The notes: a model not told the origin generated them from the sequence alone. Numbered from the stretch's first letter, positions 9,572 to 21,149 are shown. The stretch: DNA of 64,000 nucleotides from Opitutaceae bacterium UBA2377 (GCA_002344205.1 DDSZ01000014.1:1-64000); one strand, 5' to 3'. Translations and numbers: made by a program.

Positions 9572-11488
9572 ATGGCCCAACCGATCAAGTTTCTGCTGGC
9601 CGAGGACAGCGTCGAAGATGCCGAGCTGCTGCGGCGGGCCCTGCACAAGGCCGGTTATCTGCCCGAGTGGCGGCGGGTGGACACGGAGGAAGCTTTTCTC
9701 GCCGCCCTGCACGCCGGCCTGGACCTGGTGTTTTCCGATTACAGCATGCCCCGGTTCACCGGGCTGCGGGCGCTTGAGCTGATCAGGGCCCGCCATCCGG
9801 AGATTCCGTTCATCATCGTGTCCGGAACGATCGGGGAGGAGACGGCCGTGGAGGCCATGCGGCTGGGTGCCACCGACTTTGTGCTCAAGAACCGCCTCGA
9901 CCGGCTCGGGCCGGCGATCGGCCGGGCGCTGGAGCTGGGCCGCTTGCGCCGGGAACAGCGGGAAGGCGAGGAAGCTCTGCGCGCCAGCGAGGAACGTTTC
10001 CGCAACCTCATCGAGCATGCCTCCGACATGATCTCCGTCGTCGATGGCGAAGGTGTCATCCACTACCAGAGTCCCTCGACCCCGCGCCTGCTCGGCTATC
10101 CGGTGGGCGCCATGCTGGGCCGGCCGGCCGGCGAATTCATCCATCCCGATGATTGGGCCAAGGTCGGCGAGGCCATCCGGCAGGCCCTGCTCGCGCTCGA
10201 CCATCCCGTGACGGTGGAATTCCGCATCCGGCATCAGGACGGCACCTGGCGGGTGCTCCAGTCCAGCGGCAAACGCATGACGGGCAACGGCGGCCCGCCG
10301 CAGATCGTGGTCAATTCCCGCGATGTCACGGAGCACCGGGCGCTGGAGAAACAGTTCCTGCACGCCCAGCGCATGGAAGCCATCGGGACGCTCGCCGGCG
10401 GCATGGCGCACGACCTGAACAACATCCTGGCCCCGGTGCTCATGGTGACGGGCTTGCTGAAAATCAAGCTGACCTCTCCGCAAGACCAGCGCATCCTTGG
10501 CATGGTCGAAAACAGCGCGCAGCGGGGGGCGGACATCATCCGGCAACTGCTGATGTTCAGCCGCGGGGTGGCGGGAGAAAGGGTGCCGATCCAATTGCGG
10601 CACCTGACCAAGGAGATGGCCGATATCATGCGGGAGACCTTCCCCCGTGGCATCACCATCCGCCATGAGGCCCCGGGCGAGCTTTGGTCGGTCGTGGGAG
10701 ATGCGACGCAATTGCACCAGGTGCTGATGAACCTGTGCGTCAACGCGCGCGATGCCATGCCCCGGGGCGGACAGCTGGCCTTGGGCGCCGGGAACGTCGA
10801 ACTTGGCGAACCCGGGGTGGAGCTGCCGCCCGAGGCCAAAGCCGGGCGGTATGTCATGCTCAGCGTTGCCGATAACGGTCAGGGCATCCCGCCGGAGATC
10901 ATCGGCAGGATTTTCGATCCGTTCTTCACCACCAAAGGGGTGGGCAAGGGCACGGGGCTCGGGCTTTCCACCGTGCTCGGCATCGTCAGAAGCCACGGCG
11001 GCTTTGTTGCCGTCCGCAGCGAACCCGGCAAAGGCACGGCCTTCAGCGTTTATTTGCCGGTGGCCGAGGCTCCGGCCGGTGCCGGACCGGCCGGGCAAGC
11101 GGCCCCGGTCCCCGGGGGAGGCGAAACGATTCTCGTCGTGGATGACGAGGAGCCGGTTTGCCTGAGCACAAGTCTGATGCTGGAAGAACATAATTACCGG
11201 GTGTTGGTCGCGCACAACGGCCGGGAAGCCCTCGACCTGTTCATGCGGCATAAGGACAGCATCAACGTGGTGCTGACGGACATCATGATGCCGGTCATGG
11301 GTGGCCTCGATCTCGCGCGGGCGCTGCGCGCCATCAAGCCGGCTCTCGCCATCCTGGCCGCCACGGGACTCGATCACGAGGACAGTAAGCCCGAGCTGAA
11401 GGAGCTGGGTATAGCGGAGGTCCTCTTGAAACCGTATGTGCCCGACGCGCTGCTGGGCGCGCTCAGCCGGGCGCTGAACCGGAAATGA
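9572..11488 (+). CDS. hybrid histidine kinase REC-PAS-HisKA-HATPase-REC
   Basis: A soluble 638-residue hybrid kinase. The N-terminal receiver (Asp56 in LVFSDYSMPRFTG) is followed by a PAS domain (about 135-260), HisKA with His280 in GGMAHDLNNIL, HATPase ([19 protein letters not shown]) and a C-terminal receiver (Asp570 in VVLTDIMMPVMGG). A ribosome site GGAGG lies seven bases before the ATG and overlaps the end of the preceding gene. The architecture is a reduced version of the hybrid at 3754-6471, so the two halves of this signalling block look like diverged duplicates of a kinase / small regulator / hybrid kinase unit. Confidence 0.9.
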   Translation: MAQPIKFLLAEDSVEDAELLRRALHKAGYLPEWRRVDTEEAFLAALHAGLDLVFSDYSMPRFTGLRALELIRARHPEIPFIIVSGTIGEETAVEAMRLGATDFVLKNRLDRLGPAIGRALELGRLRREQREGEEALRASEERFRNLIEHASDMISVVDGEGVIHYQSPSTPRLLGYPVGAMLGRPAGEFIHPDDWAKVGEAIRQALLALDHPVTVEFRIRHQDGTWRVLQSSGKRMTGNGGPPQIVVNSRDVTEHRALEKQFLHAQRMEAIGTLAGGMAHDLNNILAPVLMVTGLLKIKLTSPQDQRILGMVENSAQRGADIIRQLLMFSRGVAGERVPIQLRHLTKEMADIMRETFPRGITIRHEAPGELWSVVGDATQLHQVLMNLCVNARDAMPRGGQLALGAGNVELGEPGVELPPEAKAGRYVMLSVADNGQGIPPEIIGRIFDPFFTTKGVGKGTGLGLSTVLGIVRSHGGFVAVRSEPGKGTAFSVYLPVAEAPAGAGPAGQAAPVPGGGETILVVDDEEPVCLSTSLMLEEHNYRVLVAHNGREALDLFMRHKDSINVVLTDIMMPVMGGLDLARALRAIKPALAILAATGLDHEDSKPELKELGIAEVLLKPYVPDALLGALSRALNRK

Positions 11489-11489
11489 A

Positions 11490-13301
<1,812 letters not shown>

Positions 13302-13315
<14 letters not shown>

Positions 13316-14462
13316 ACACGAACCCTTCATGCGGCGCGCGTTGGAACTCGCGCGCAACGGCTGGGGCCGCACGCACCCGAACCCGATGGTCGGGGCCGTG
13401 GTCGTGGAGGAAGGTCGGGTGGTGGGGGAAGGTTTTCATGAACAGGACGGCGGACCACACGCGGAGCGGCTGGCGCTGCTGGCCCGCGGCAAACCGCCCC
13501 GGCCGGGCGCGGTGCTCTACGTGACGCTGGAGCCCTGCTCGACGCCCGGCCGCACCGGCGCCTGCACCGACGCCATCATCGCCTCCGGCATCAAACGGGT
13601 GGTGGTCGGCGCAACCGACCCGAACCCGGCGCACGCCGGGCGCGGATTTGCCGTGCTGCGGGCGGCCGGCATCGAGGTGACGACCGGCGTGCTCGCGGAG
13701 GAGTGCGCCGACCTGAACCTGATTTTCAACCACTGGATCACCACCGGCGGGCCGTTGCTGGCGGTGAAGTCCGCCGTCACCCTCGACGGGCACATCGCCT
13801 GCCGCACGGGTGACTCCCGCTGGATCACAGGGGAGGAGGCCCGGGGGGACGTCATGCGCTGGCGCCGGCTGTTTCCCGCGATCGCGGTCGGGGCCGGCAC
13901 TGTGCTCAAGGACAACCCGCAGCTGACGGCGCGGCTGCCCGGCGTGGAGCCTTGGTGTCCCGTGCGGTTTGTCTTCGACGGCCTGCTGCGCAGCGTCACG
14001 GACAAGAACCTCCCGCAGGTTTACACCGACCAGCACCGCGAGCGCACGATTGTCGTCACCACGCCGCACGGGGGCATGGGCTATGTGCGCAAGCTGCGCG
14101 ACCTGGGCGTGCAGGTCTGGTGCCTGCCCTCGGCCACGCAGCGGGTGAATTTCGCCGACTTCCGCCGGAAGTGTGCGGAGGAGCGCATCAGCGGCGTCTA
14201 TTTTGAGGGCGGCCCGCAGCTCGTCAGCCAGATGCTGCGCGACCGGCAGATCGACTATCTCTTCATCTACCGCGCGCCCATGCTGCTGGCGGACGGGAAG
14301 GCCCGGGACATGTTTGACGGCCTGCGCACAGAGCGCCTGACCGACGCGGTGCGGATCCGGGACGTGCAGCACGGCCGGCATGGCGATGACATGCTGACGC
14401 GCGGGCGGGTGGTCTATCCGGAGCGGATGTCCGTCGATGAAACTGTATTTAGCCTCCGGTAA
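13302..14462 (+). CDS. ribD: bifunctional riboflavin biosynthesis deaminase/reductase
   Basis: Performs the deaminase and reductase steps of riboflavin biosynthesis. The N-terminal deaminase domain carries the HAE motif (His53-Glu55) and the PC...C zinc site (Cys79, Cys88 in PCSTPGRTGAC); the C-terminal reductase domain follows from about residue 150 (SAVTLDGHIACRTGDSRWIT). The length of 386 residues fits fused RibD. The start overlaps the MBL gene and the 3' end overlaps rdgB by 26 nt. No ribA, ribB, ribE or ribH is seen nearby, so riboflavin genes are scattered in this genome. Confidence 0.93.
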
Positions 14463-15075
14463 CGCGCACAAGGCGGCCGAGTTCGCGGAACTCGCGCGCC
14501 GCAGCGGCCTCGCGGTCGAGATCAAGTCGGCCCGCGCCGTCGGCGGGATGCCCGAAGTGGTCGAGGACACGGGGACTTTTGCCGGCAACGCGGCCAAGAA
14601 GGCCCGGGCGCTCCGGCACTTGGTGCCGCCGGAAGCGTGGGTGCTGGCGGATGACAGCGGTGTCTGCGTGGATGCGCTCGGCGGCGAACCCGGTGTGGAA
14701 TCGGCCTACTATGCGGGGCCGCAGCACGACGCGGCGGCCAATCTTCGGAAGCTGGTCGAGGTCATGCGCGGCGTGCCCGCGGACCGGCGCGGCGCGCAGT
14801 TTGTCTGCGTGCTGGTGCTGCTCGGGCCCGACGGGCGCGAGCAGGTCTTCGAGGGCCGGTGCGAGGGCGTGCTGCTGGAGGAACCGCGGGGCGGGGCGGG
14901 ATTCGGTTACGATCCCATTTTCCAGCCCGCCGGCCACGCGCTCAGTTACGCCGAACTTGGCGATACGGTGAAAAGCCGCATCAGTCACCGGGCGCTGGCG
15001 TGGGCGAAGCTGGCGGAAGCTATTTCCTGCTTCATGGGGAGTCGAACAGCTCAAACCCGGTTACCAAACCGCTGA
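14437..15075 (+). CDS. rdgB: XTP/dITP diphosphatase (non-canonical purine NTP pyrophosphatase)
   Basis: House-cleaning enzyme that hydrolyses dITP and XTP to monophosphates. The 212-residue Ham1-type protein begins LYLASGNAHKAAEFAEL, carries the acidic motif VLADDSGVCVDALGG and the FGYDPIFQP substrate loop, and ends near SHRALAWAKL. The last ~18 residues run past the usual family end. The ATG lies within ribD (26 nt overlap). Its 3' end overlaps the end of the convergent minus-strand gene by 44 nt. Confidence 0.92.
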   Translation: MKLYLASGNAHKAAEFAELARRSGLAVEIKSARAVGGMPEVVEDTGTFAGNAAKKARALRHLVPPEAWVLADDSGVCVDALGGEPGVESAYYAGPQHDAAANLRKLVEVMRGVPADRRGAQFVCVLVLLGPDGREQVFEGRCEGVLLEEPRGGAGFGYDPIFQPAGHALSYAELGDTVKSRISHRALAWAKLAEAISCFMGSRTAQTRLPNR

Positions 15076-15718
15076 ATTGGCCCCGGCATTGCAACATGGC
15101 TCGCGGCGGACCGTGCATGCCAAAAACCAAAATTCCTCCCTGCAGGTCCACCGCCACCTGCATGTGGGCCACAGCGGGTGATTCTTCGTTGGCGGCATCT
15201 TCATACGCCAGGAGCCGCGTGCGCCGGCCCAGCACCTGCAACATCTGGCCATTTGCCTGACTGTCATCGTTGAATTCGAATATTCGCTGGCTGCCCGCCA
15301 TACCGCCAATTCCGCGCAAGTAGCCGCGCCACGCCGGTTCGTCCAAGGAAGAGAGGAAAGTGCCTGTCGGAAACCACGCGACGTAGGCGGCGACCTCGGG
15401 GCTCCAGCGATTTGAGAGGTTCAGGCTGTAGGGGCCTTCGCGCTCAATGTGCCAGTGATCGAAATCAAAAATGCGGGCCTGTAGCTTCAAGCCCCGGGCG
15501 AAGAACTGCTGATAGACGAGGGGCTGATGCTCAAAAGTCAGCGTCGTGGTGCGGATTTCAAAGCGCACGGCTGATTTTGCCGGCCATGAGATGCTGTTCA
15601 TGGCGCCAGCCGTGGCAGGCGGCTGCCCTTTGGAAATGGGATTGGCCTCCAGGATGGCGTGGCTGGCGAGCGGCATGAAGGTGGCCGCGATGAAAAAATA
15701 CCAGATGGGCGTTTTCAT
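15032..15718 (-). CDS. secreted protein of a prepilin operon, unknown function
   Basis: A 228-residue protein with a clear signal peptide (MKTPIWYFFIAATFMPLASHA). I do not recognise the mature domain. It has several aromatic-rich beta-like stretches (AYVAWFPTGTF, GGILVFGMHGPP) and a region naming a length-scaled decision, but no catalytic motif. The ATG overlaps the stop of the upstream pilin-like gene by one base (TAATG), so it is the last gene of that operon. Export plus operon position suggest a part of, or client for, the pilus-like machine. Convergent with rdgB, overlapping it by 44 nt. Confidence 0.7.
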   Translation of the reverse strand: MKTPIWYFFIAATFMPLASHAILEANPISKGQPPATAGAMNSISWPAKSAVRFEIRTTTLTFEHQPLVYQQFFARGLKLQARIFDFDHWHIEREGPYSLNLSNRWSPEVAAYVAWFPTGTFLSSLDEPAWRGYLRGIGGMAGSQRIFEFNDDSQANGQMLQVLGRRTRLLAYEDAANEESPAVAHMQVAVDLQGGILVFGMHGPPRAMLQCRGQFSGLVTGFELFDSP

Positions 15719-17814
15719 TACATGGGCATGAAATCCAGCCGGGCGTCGGCCAACAGGGTGTTGAACTCGGCCGGCGTGAGGTCGCGATAATCCAAGCGGC
15801 GATAAGTGCGCAGCCGAGGGGTGCCGGGTGGGTAGCGTCCGCTGGAAAAAAGGGCGTTGTGCCCCCATTGGCGGTTTGGGGCGTTGTATTTGGCGGCATT
15901 CCATTTGCCGGTGCCGACCGCACTCGCGTAAAGCGCCACCATCGAGCCACGGTAGCGAAAATCACGGCCGGACCAATTTTCATGAAAGCGCGGGTAGTTT
16001 TCCACTCCGCCGGAGTAGTTGGACGCACCGCCGTTCATGGGCGACTCCACGATGCCGGTGATGAAGGCGGCGGAGACTTCCGTGTGGGCGGCGTTGGGTC
16101 GGGTGGTGTTGTTGCTGGTGCTGTCGCCGGTCGGCTTGCCCGTGCCGCTGTCCCACCAAGCTTGCGAGAGGATGTTGATGGCATCCGCGACGACGGCGGC
16201 GGGCACTTCGTTGGCCTCGGGGACACTGGTGTCGCTCTGGTCCGCGGCGAGAGCGCCGTCGGCATTGAAATGGCCCGTGATATAGGCGGTGGAATTGGTC
16301 GCCACGGTCAGCCCTTCTGGTCTGGCGGAATTTACGGCGGCGCGGTTGGGCAGTTGGGAGCCGTTTACGAGCCGAACGGCGGTGCGGGTGCCGCTGCCGG
16401 CACCCATGGTGCCGACATCACTGGTAGAGGAGAAACCTGCGTTCGGGTTTTCAACGTCCACATAGACGATGCCGTTCCAGCCGTCGGCACCATCGACGTT
16501 CCAATCGGCCCCGTTGACCTTGAAATTACTGGCGACGTTGGCGGCGGTGGTATTTACCGCCGTGCGCATGACCCCAAGATTGATGTCAATGGTGTTGATC
16601 CAGCGGGCTTCCCGGTGGTCATACATCCGGCGCTGGTTATTGATCATGCCGCTCGGGCTCACCACAATTTTGCTGGCGTTGGCCGTTCGCCACGCGGCCC
16701 GCGAAGCGGCCGCCACGGCTTTGTAGGCGTTGGCATCGGCCGGAGACTTGAAATTCACGACGTTGCCGTTGGTTTCCACAACTACGTAGAGGCCGGCCTT
16801 GTTGGAGTATTTTTGCGCCTCAATGGTGGGGGTTCCCGCTGCGCTGGGCGGCAGAATCAGCTGGCGTGCTTCTGCCGGGGTGGTGACACCCGGCGGGGTC
16901 TGGGGGGAGATGCCGTGGGATTGGTCCTGCACGAAGCCGCGCCAAGCCTGGGAGGCAATGTCATGAAAATTTTTCGTGGCCACGCGGTCCGACAATTGCG
17001 AATCCACGTAGCTGCCGACGGCCGATCCGCTCACGGTGGGATTGTTGGCCGTGAGCAAACTGCTGCCATTGGTGAACGCGACGTTGTAGGCGATGGTGCG
17101 GCCGACTCCTTTGTCTCCGAGCGTCAGGTTGCCGGCGGTCGTCACCGTGCTGTGAAACGCCAGGGCGGGGGATGAGCTGAGATACATCGGCCGGTTGGAG
17201 TGAACCGGCCCGTGCACGCTCATGTTGGCGCCCGGATGGAACTCCATGTCGATGTTATAAAAGATGGCGTAGTTGAACAGGGCTGCTTCCCGCACCTCAA
17301 ATTGCTGCGTGGCGAAGGTGGTGGCGGTGATTCCGGTCACATTGCTGGCATTGGCGCGGGCCAGCAAACGAACAGCCTGCACGGACACGTTTTGACCCCG
17401 GAGAGGATCGTAGTCGTTCTCAGGATTGTTTGGATCGACGTAGCGCCGCCCCGTCTCGCTCATTTGGCTGACCCACAGGCTGATGGAATTGGGATCCACA
17501 TTGCTCAAACGCTGTCCGCCGGTATTGGCATACAGCGTGGCCGCACGATTGGTATGAGTGATCACGGGTGTGGTCGTGAGTTGGTTGGTGGCAAAATTCA
17601 GGTCGGAACGGAATCGCACCACCAGCTCGGCCGCACCGTATTCCAGCACCGCTTCGACGGCATTTTTCGACTCGTAGCGCAGTTGGGTGCGCTGGTTGAG
17701 CCGGCGCTCACTCATGGAATAGGACAAAAGGGAGCCGGCCAGGATGCCGATCACGGTGGTGAAAATGAGCACGATCAGGATGATCGAACCTTGGGTTTTG
17801 CGACGAGAATTCAT
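15718..17814 (-). CDS. large pilus-assembly (PilX-like) membrane-anchored protein
   Basis: A 698-residue protein with one N-terminal membrane helix (SIILIVLIFTTVIGILAGSLL), directly after a short basic stretch (MNSRRKTQG). This is the layout of PilX-type proteins, followed by SMSERRLNQRTQLRYESKNAVE, a heptad-rich pilin-like helix. The rest is a long Asn/Thr/Ser-rich extracellular region. It lies between prepilin-like genes and a secreted protein, matching the four-gene Verrucomicrobia cassette (often called Verru_Chthon cassette) as far as I can tell. The ATG at 17814 is chosen; a TTG at 17829 is an alternative. Confidence 0.75.
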   Translation of the reverse strand: MNSRRKTQGSIILIVLIFTTVIGILAGSLLSYSMSERRLNQRTQLRYESKNAVEAVLEYGAAELVVRFRSDLNFATNQLTTTPVITHTNRAATLYANTGGQRLSNVDPNSISLWVSQMSETGRRYVDPNNPENDYDPLRGQNVSVQAVRLLARANASNVTGITATTFATQQFEVREAALFNYAIFYNIDMEFHPGANMSVHGPVHSNRPMYLSSSPALAFHSTVTTAGNLTLGDKGVGRTIAYNVAFTNGSSLLTANNPTVSGSAVGSYVDSQLSDRVATKNFHDIASQAWRGFVQDQSHGISPQTPPGVTTPAEARQLILPPSAAGTPTIEAQKYSNKAGLYVVVETNGNVVNFKSPADANAYKAVAAASRAAWRTANASKIVVSPSGMINNQRRMYDHREARWINTIDINLGVMRTAVNTTAANVASNFKVNGADWNVDGADGWNGIVYVDVENPNAGFSSTSDVGTMGAGSGTRTAVRLVNGSQLPNRAAVNSARPEGLTVATNSTAYITGHFNADGALAADQSDTSVPEANEVPAAVVADAINILSQAWWDSGTGKPTGDSTSNNTTRPNAAHTEVSAAFITGIVESPMNGGASNYSGGVENYPRFHENWSGRDFRYRGSMVALYASAVGTGKWNAAKYNAPNRQWGHNALFSSGRYPPGTPRLRTYRRLDYRDLTPAEFNTLLADARLDFMPM

Positions 17815-17825
17815 GGGGATGGGAA

Positions 17826-18626
17826 TCAACCGCGCGGGGTGACCGTGAAGTTGTAGGTGTTGGTCACGCGTTTGGCCTGATTGCCGTGCAGGATCCGGGC
17901 CCGCACCAGCACGCTGCGGTTAAGAAAGTTGACGAAATACGAGCCGTTCGGGCCGAGCCCGCTGATATCGTTGATCACCAGGCGGGCCGACGCCATCTGC
18001 GCGCTGCTGGCAGTGGCGGGCGGCAGCAGACTTTCGATCGTGACGGCTGGGGTGAGCGTGACCGGGAAAGTTGCGCCCCACGGTGTGGTCCACGATGCCG
18101 CTGCGGGGGTCGCCCGATAGCTGTTGGTGTCGAAGACATAGAGGGCGGTCTTGGACGGCTCGTTGCGGTTGGGGGCAATCCAGTAACCCACGAGACGATT
18201 CACGCGCACGCTGGTGATCACGTTGTTGTTGGGATTGCCGTCGTAGAAGCGGTTGTCGAAAAAGGGATCTTCGTAATAGACGAAAACCAAAAATTCTCCT
18301 CCTTGGCCGGCGGTGCGCCGGTCAAGTGCATTGACGCTGCCATTGTTGTCGGCGTCGCGTCGCACCGTGACGCCATCAGGCCGGGTCCGGGTGTAATGGG
18401 ATTGGTAAAGCGTGAAGTAATTGGCTTCGCGCGCGTTCTCCACCATCTCGTTGGTGAAATCCCGCACATCGGCGTTGATCAGCAGCTTTTGCTCGCCGGT
18501 AAAAAGATAGCGGCTGTTTTGCAGAAAAAAGGGCACGACGCCGATGACGACGAAGCCCATGATGGTCATCGTGACGATGACCTCGACGAGGGTGAAGCCG
18601 CGGCGGGATTTAATAAGTGGGGACAT
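17826..18626 (-). CDS. type IV prepilin-like protein (minor pseudopilin)
   Basis: A 266-residue prepilin. The leader MSPLIKSRRG is followed by FTLVEVIVTMTIMGFVVIGV, the canonical class III cleavage and methylation site: Gly at -1, Phe at +1 and Glu at +5. After the hydrophobic helix comes a beta-rich domain. The start at 18626 was preferred to an upstream in-frame ATG because it gives a normal short leader. It overlaps the preceding prepilin gene by 17 nt. Such minor pilins prime pilus or type II secretion pseudopilus assembly; a cognate prepilin peptidase is not in the window. Confidence 0.85.
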   Translation of the reverse strand: MSPLIKSRRGFTLVEVIVTMTIMGFVVIGVVPFFLQNSRYLFTGEQKLLINADVRDFTNEMVENAREANYFTLYQSHYTRTRPDGVTVRRDADNNGSVNALDRRTAGQGGEFLVFVYYEDPFFDNRFYDGNPNNNVITSVRVNRLVGYWIAPNRNEPSKTALYVFDTNSYRATPAAASWTTPWGATFPVTLTPAVTIESLLPPATASSAQMASARLVINDISGLGPNGSYFVNFLNRSVLVRARILHGNQAKRVTNTYNFTVTPRG

Positions 18627-19152
18627 CGGAGCGGACGGAGCGGAAGCTGGAGCGGTAGGTGCGCTGCACCCCGTAGTTGTAGGTGGTTTCAAAGAAGATC
18701 GTGATCTCGACCCCCGAGGCCGCGCCCGCGGTGACGACACCGAGGTCCGTGAGCAGGGGGCGGAACCGGAAAGTCATGGGCTGCCGCGGCTGGCCGGCCT
18801 CGGTCTCGTCGAGCCAAACCACTTCGCGGGCCCACTCGTTGTTGGTCAGGACGCCGCCGCCTTCGTCGGTGATGATATTGCCGGCCGTGTTATAAAGGAC
18901 GAAGTTGTTGCTGCCGGCGACATTCCGGGCGATGTCGGAGAGTCGGCTGAAGTCGATGCTGCGGATCTGCTCCATGTAGGCCTGGCCCAGCACCAGCGTC
19001 ATGTTCTGGTAAACACTCTCCTCGGAGGTGGAGCGCACCTGGAAGGTCATGCTGACCAGCCCCAGCGAAATCATGATGAAGAGCGTCATGCCGATGACGA
19101 CCTCCGTGAGGGTGTAGCCCCGGTCGTGGGAATTGAGGTGTCGCAGGCCCAT
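18610..19152 (-). CDS. type IV prepilin-like protein (PilV-like)
   Basis: A 180-residue prepilin with leader MGLRHLNSHDRG and mature start YTLTEVVIGMTLFIMISLGL, keeping Gly(-1) and Glu(+5). It is probably the first gene of the four-gene minus-strand operon 19152-15032. A 84-bp gap with no gene separates it from the response regulator at 19237-19899, also on the minus strand. Its size and sequence suit a minor pilin such as PilV; the specific role is not known. Confidence 0.85.
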   Translation of the reverse strand: MGLRHLNSHDRGYTLTEVVIGMTLFIMISLGLVSMTFQVRSTSEESVYQNMTLVLGQAYMEQIRSIDFSRLSDIARNVAGSNNFVLYNTAGNIITDEGGGVLTNNEWAREVVWLDETEAGQPRQPMTFRFRPLLTDLGVVTAGAASGVEITIFFETTYNYGVQRTYRSSFRSVRSDVPTY

Positions 19153-19236
19153 GCCCTCATCCTAACCGAAGGCACCGGGCCCGTGTAGGGCTGCCGGGCC
19201 ACTCTTTTGACCCTACCGCATCAGGGCCAATCGGCC

Positions 19237-19899
19237 CTAGCGTTGGTGGCGCGAGTCCTGCGCGTAGAGCGCGGCGGCCTGGGCGCGGCGGGTGACGTGG
19301 AGCTTTTCGAAGATGTTGCCTAGGTAGTTCTTGACGGTCTTCTCGCTCAGCCCGAGTTCGGCGCCCGTTTCCTTGTTGGTCTTGCCCTCGGCGATCGCCG
19401 CGAGCACGCGGCGTTCCTGCGGGGAGAGGCTGCCCAGGTTGGCCGCCGGGGAACCCGGCCCGGTTTTGACCAATTGGAGCACGCGCGCGGTGATGGCGGG
19501 ATCGAGGATGGACTGGCCGGCGGCTACGTCGCGGATGGCTTGGATGAGCACCCGGGCGTTGATTTCCTTCAGCAGGTAGCCGTGGGTGCCGGCACGGATG
19601 GCCTCGTCGAGCAGGGCATCATCCACGACCGAGGTCAGGATGAGCACCCGGGTTTCGGGGGCATCCTGCAAAATCTGGCGGCAGGCGTCGAAGCCGGTGC
19701 CATCGGGCAGCCGGATGTCGAGCAGGATGACATCGGGGTGAAACTGTCGGGCGGCGCGCACCGCCTCGGCCACGCTGCCCGCCTCGCCGACCAGGGCGAT
19801 GCCGGGCTCCGCGCCGAGCAGGGCCCGCAAACCCGCGCGCACGACCTCGCTGTCGTCGGCCAGCAGCACACGGATTTTCGCGGGATGGCTTTTGCTCAT
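19237..19899 (-). CDS. NarL/DegU-family response regulator
   Basis: A 220-residue transcription factor: receiver domain (VLLADDSEVVRAGL, Asp61 in VILLDIRLPDG, Lys in YLLKEI) and a LuxR-type HTH at the C terminus (LSPQERRVLAAIAEGKTNKE, then LSEKTVKNYLGNIFEKL). Phosphorylation by the kinase encoded upstream would switch on DNA binding. The start overlaps the kinase stop by 4 nt. Lying directly upstream of the pilin-like operon on the same strand, it is a plausible controller of that operon (inference). Confidence 0.92.
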   Translation of the reverse strand: MSKSHPAKIRVLLADDSEVVRAGLRALLGAEPGIALVGEAGSVAEAVRAARQFHPDVILLDIRLPDGTGFDACRQILQDAPETRVLILTSVVDDALLDEAIRAGTHGYLLKEINARVLIQAIRDVAAGQSILDPAITARVLQLVKTGPGSPAANLGSLSPQERRVLAAIAEGKTNKETGAELGLSEKTVKNYLGNIFEKLHVTRRAQAAALYAQDSRHQR

Positions 19900-21149
19900 G
19901 CGGTTTCGAGGGGCAGGGTGACGATCACACGTGTGCCGGTGTTGGGCTGGCTGTCGATGCGCAAAGTTGCCCGCAACTGTTCGGCGCGCGCCTGCATGTT
20001 GCCGAGGCCGAAACCGCCGCCATTCGTCGCCGGGGTAAAGCCGGCGCCGTTGTCCTGCACGAGGAGGCCGATCTCGCGGTCGTTGCGATGGAGCCGCACG
20101 GTGAGCTCCGTGGCCTCGCCGTGACGCAGGCTGTTGCTGATGGCCTCGCGCACGATCTGCAGCAGCTCGGTGGTTTGGGCGGGCGTCAGCGCACCGGTGG
20201 CATCCTCGTCGATGGTCGGGGTCAGGGCGACTGGGCGGGCGCCGCGCAATTCCTCAAAGATCAGTTCCACGGCCCGCGTGAAATTGGCGCGGCGCAACTG
20301 GTCCGGCGCGAGGCCGGCGATGTATTCGCGCACGCCGCGGATCGCGCCGTTGAGCCCGGCGAGGCACTGTTCCAGCCGCTGCTCCGCTTCCCCGGGATTG
20401 GTTTGCAGCAGGGGTTTGGCGGATTCCAAGGTGAGCCCCACCGCGTAGAGCGACTGGATCAGGCCGTCATGGAGATCGCGGCCGAAATGGATTTTTTCCT
20501 CCAGCGCCTGGTTGAGGAGCCGTTGGTTGAGCGCGAGGTTTTGCTCGGTGCGCTGGCGCGCATCACGTTCCTGTGAAAGGGCGGAGCCTTGGGCGATGGA
20601 GGTCTGGGCGAGCTTCTCCAGGCTGCCCATCTCATCGCGGCTGAGACGCCAAGGGGTCCGGCTGTCGGCCGCGGCCAGTTGCGGGCGCCGCCAGAGCGAA
20701 CTGGCGACAATCACCATCATGACCAGACCGGCGGCCAGCACCAACAGCACCACCCAGGTGCGGAGGTGGGCCAATTGCAGACGCAGCAGAGGTGGGAGTG
20801 CAAAGGCAACGGTGACGTCGGCCGGTTCCGTGCGGTCGGCGGCGGGCAATTTTTGGGTGAAGGTGAGGTAGCCCGGCGGGACGGTTGCGCCGGCGGCTGC
20901 GGGCGGCGTCAGTCGCACCCGCGCATCAATCAGTGTTTCCAGTTGCACCTGGGTTTTATCGTCCCACGGCAGCGGTCCGGGGCGGACGGTTTCCAGTGCC
21001 TGCAAAAATTGGGCCTGCCGTTGGGCGACGGCCTCCGCCAGCAGTCTTTCGCCCTGGCGATTGAGCCACGCCTGTGCCGCCAGCGCGCCGGCCAGAAAAA
21101 TGCCGAGCAGCAGCGCGGAGAGGACAAGGAGGCGGGCAAAGCTGGACAT
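19896..21149 (-). CDS. NarX/DegS-type sensor histidine kinase
   Basis: A 417-residue kinase with two membrane helices (about 5-27 and 129-152) enclosing a ~100-residue external domain. The cytoplasmic part has a HisKA_3 dimerisation helix with His227 in GRDLHDGLIQSLYAVGL and a small HATPase domain (DNGAGFTP, GGFGLGNMQARAEQL). This is the class that partners NarL-type regulators, and such a regulator follows with a 4-nt overlap. The external domain does not resemble a sensor family I recognise. Confidence 0.92.
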   Translation of the reverse strand: MSSFARLLVLSALLLGIFLAGALAAQAWLNRQGERLLAEAVAQRQAQFLQALETVRPGPLPWDDKTQVQLETLIDARVRLTPPAAAGATVPPGYLTFTQKLPAADRTEPADVTVAFALPPLLRLQLAHLRTWVVLLVLAAGLVMMVIVASSLWRRPQLAAADSRTPWRLSRDEMGSLEKLAQTSIAQGSALSQERDARQRTEQNLALNQRLLNQALEEKIHFGRDLHDGLIQSLYAVGLTLESAKPLLQTNPGEAEQRLEQCLAGLNGAIRGVREYIAGLAPDQLRRANFTRAVELIFEELRGARPVALTPTIDEDATGALTPAQTTELLQIVREAISNSLRHGEATELTVRLHRNDREIGLLVQDNGAGFTPATNGGGFGLGNMQARAEQLRATLRIDSQPNTGTRVIVTLPLETA

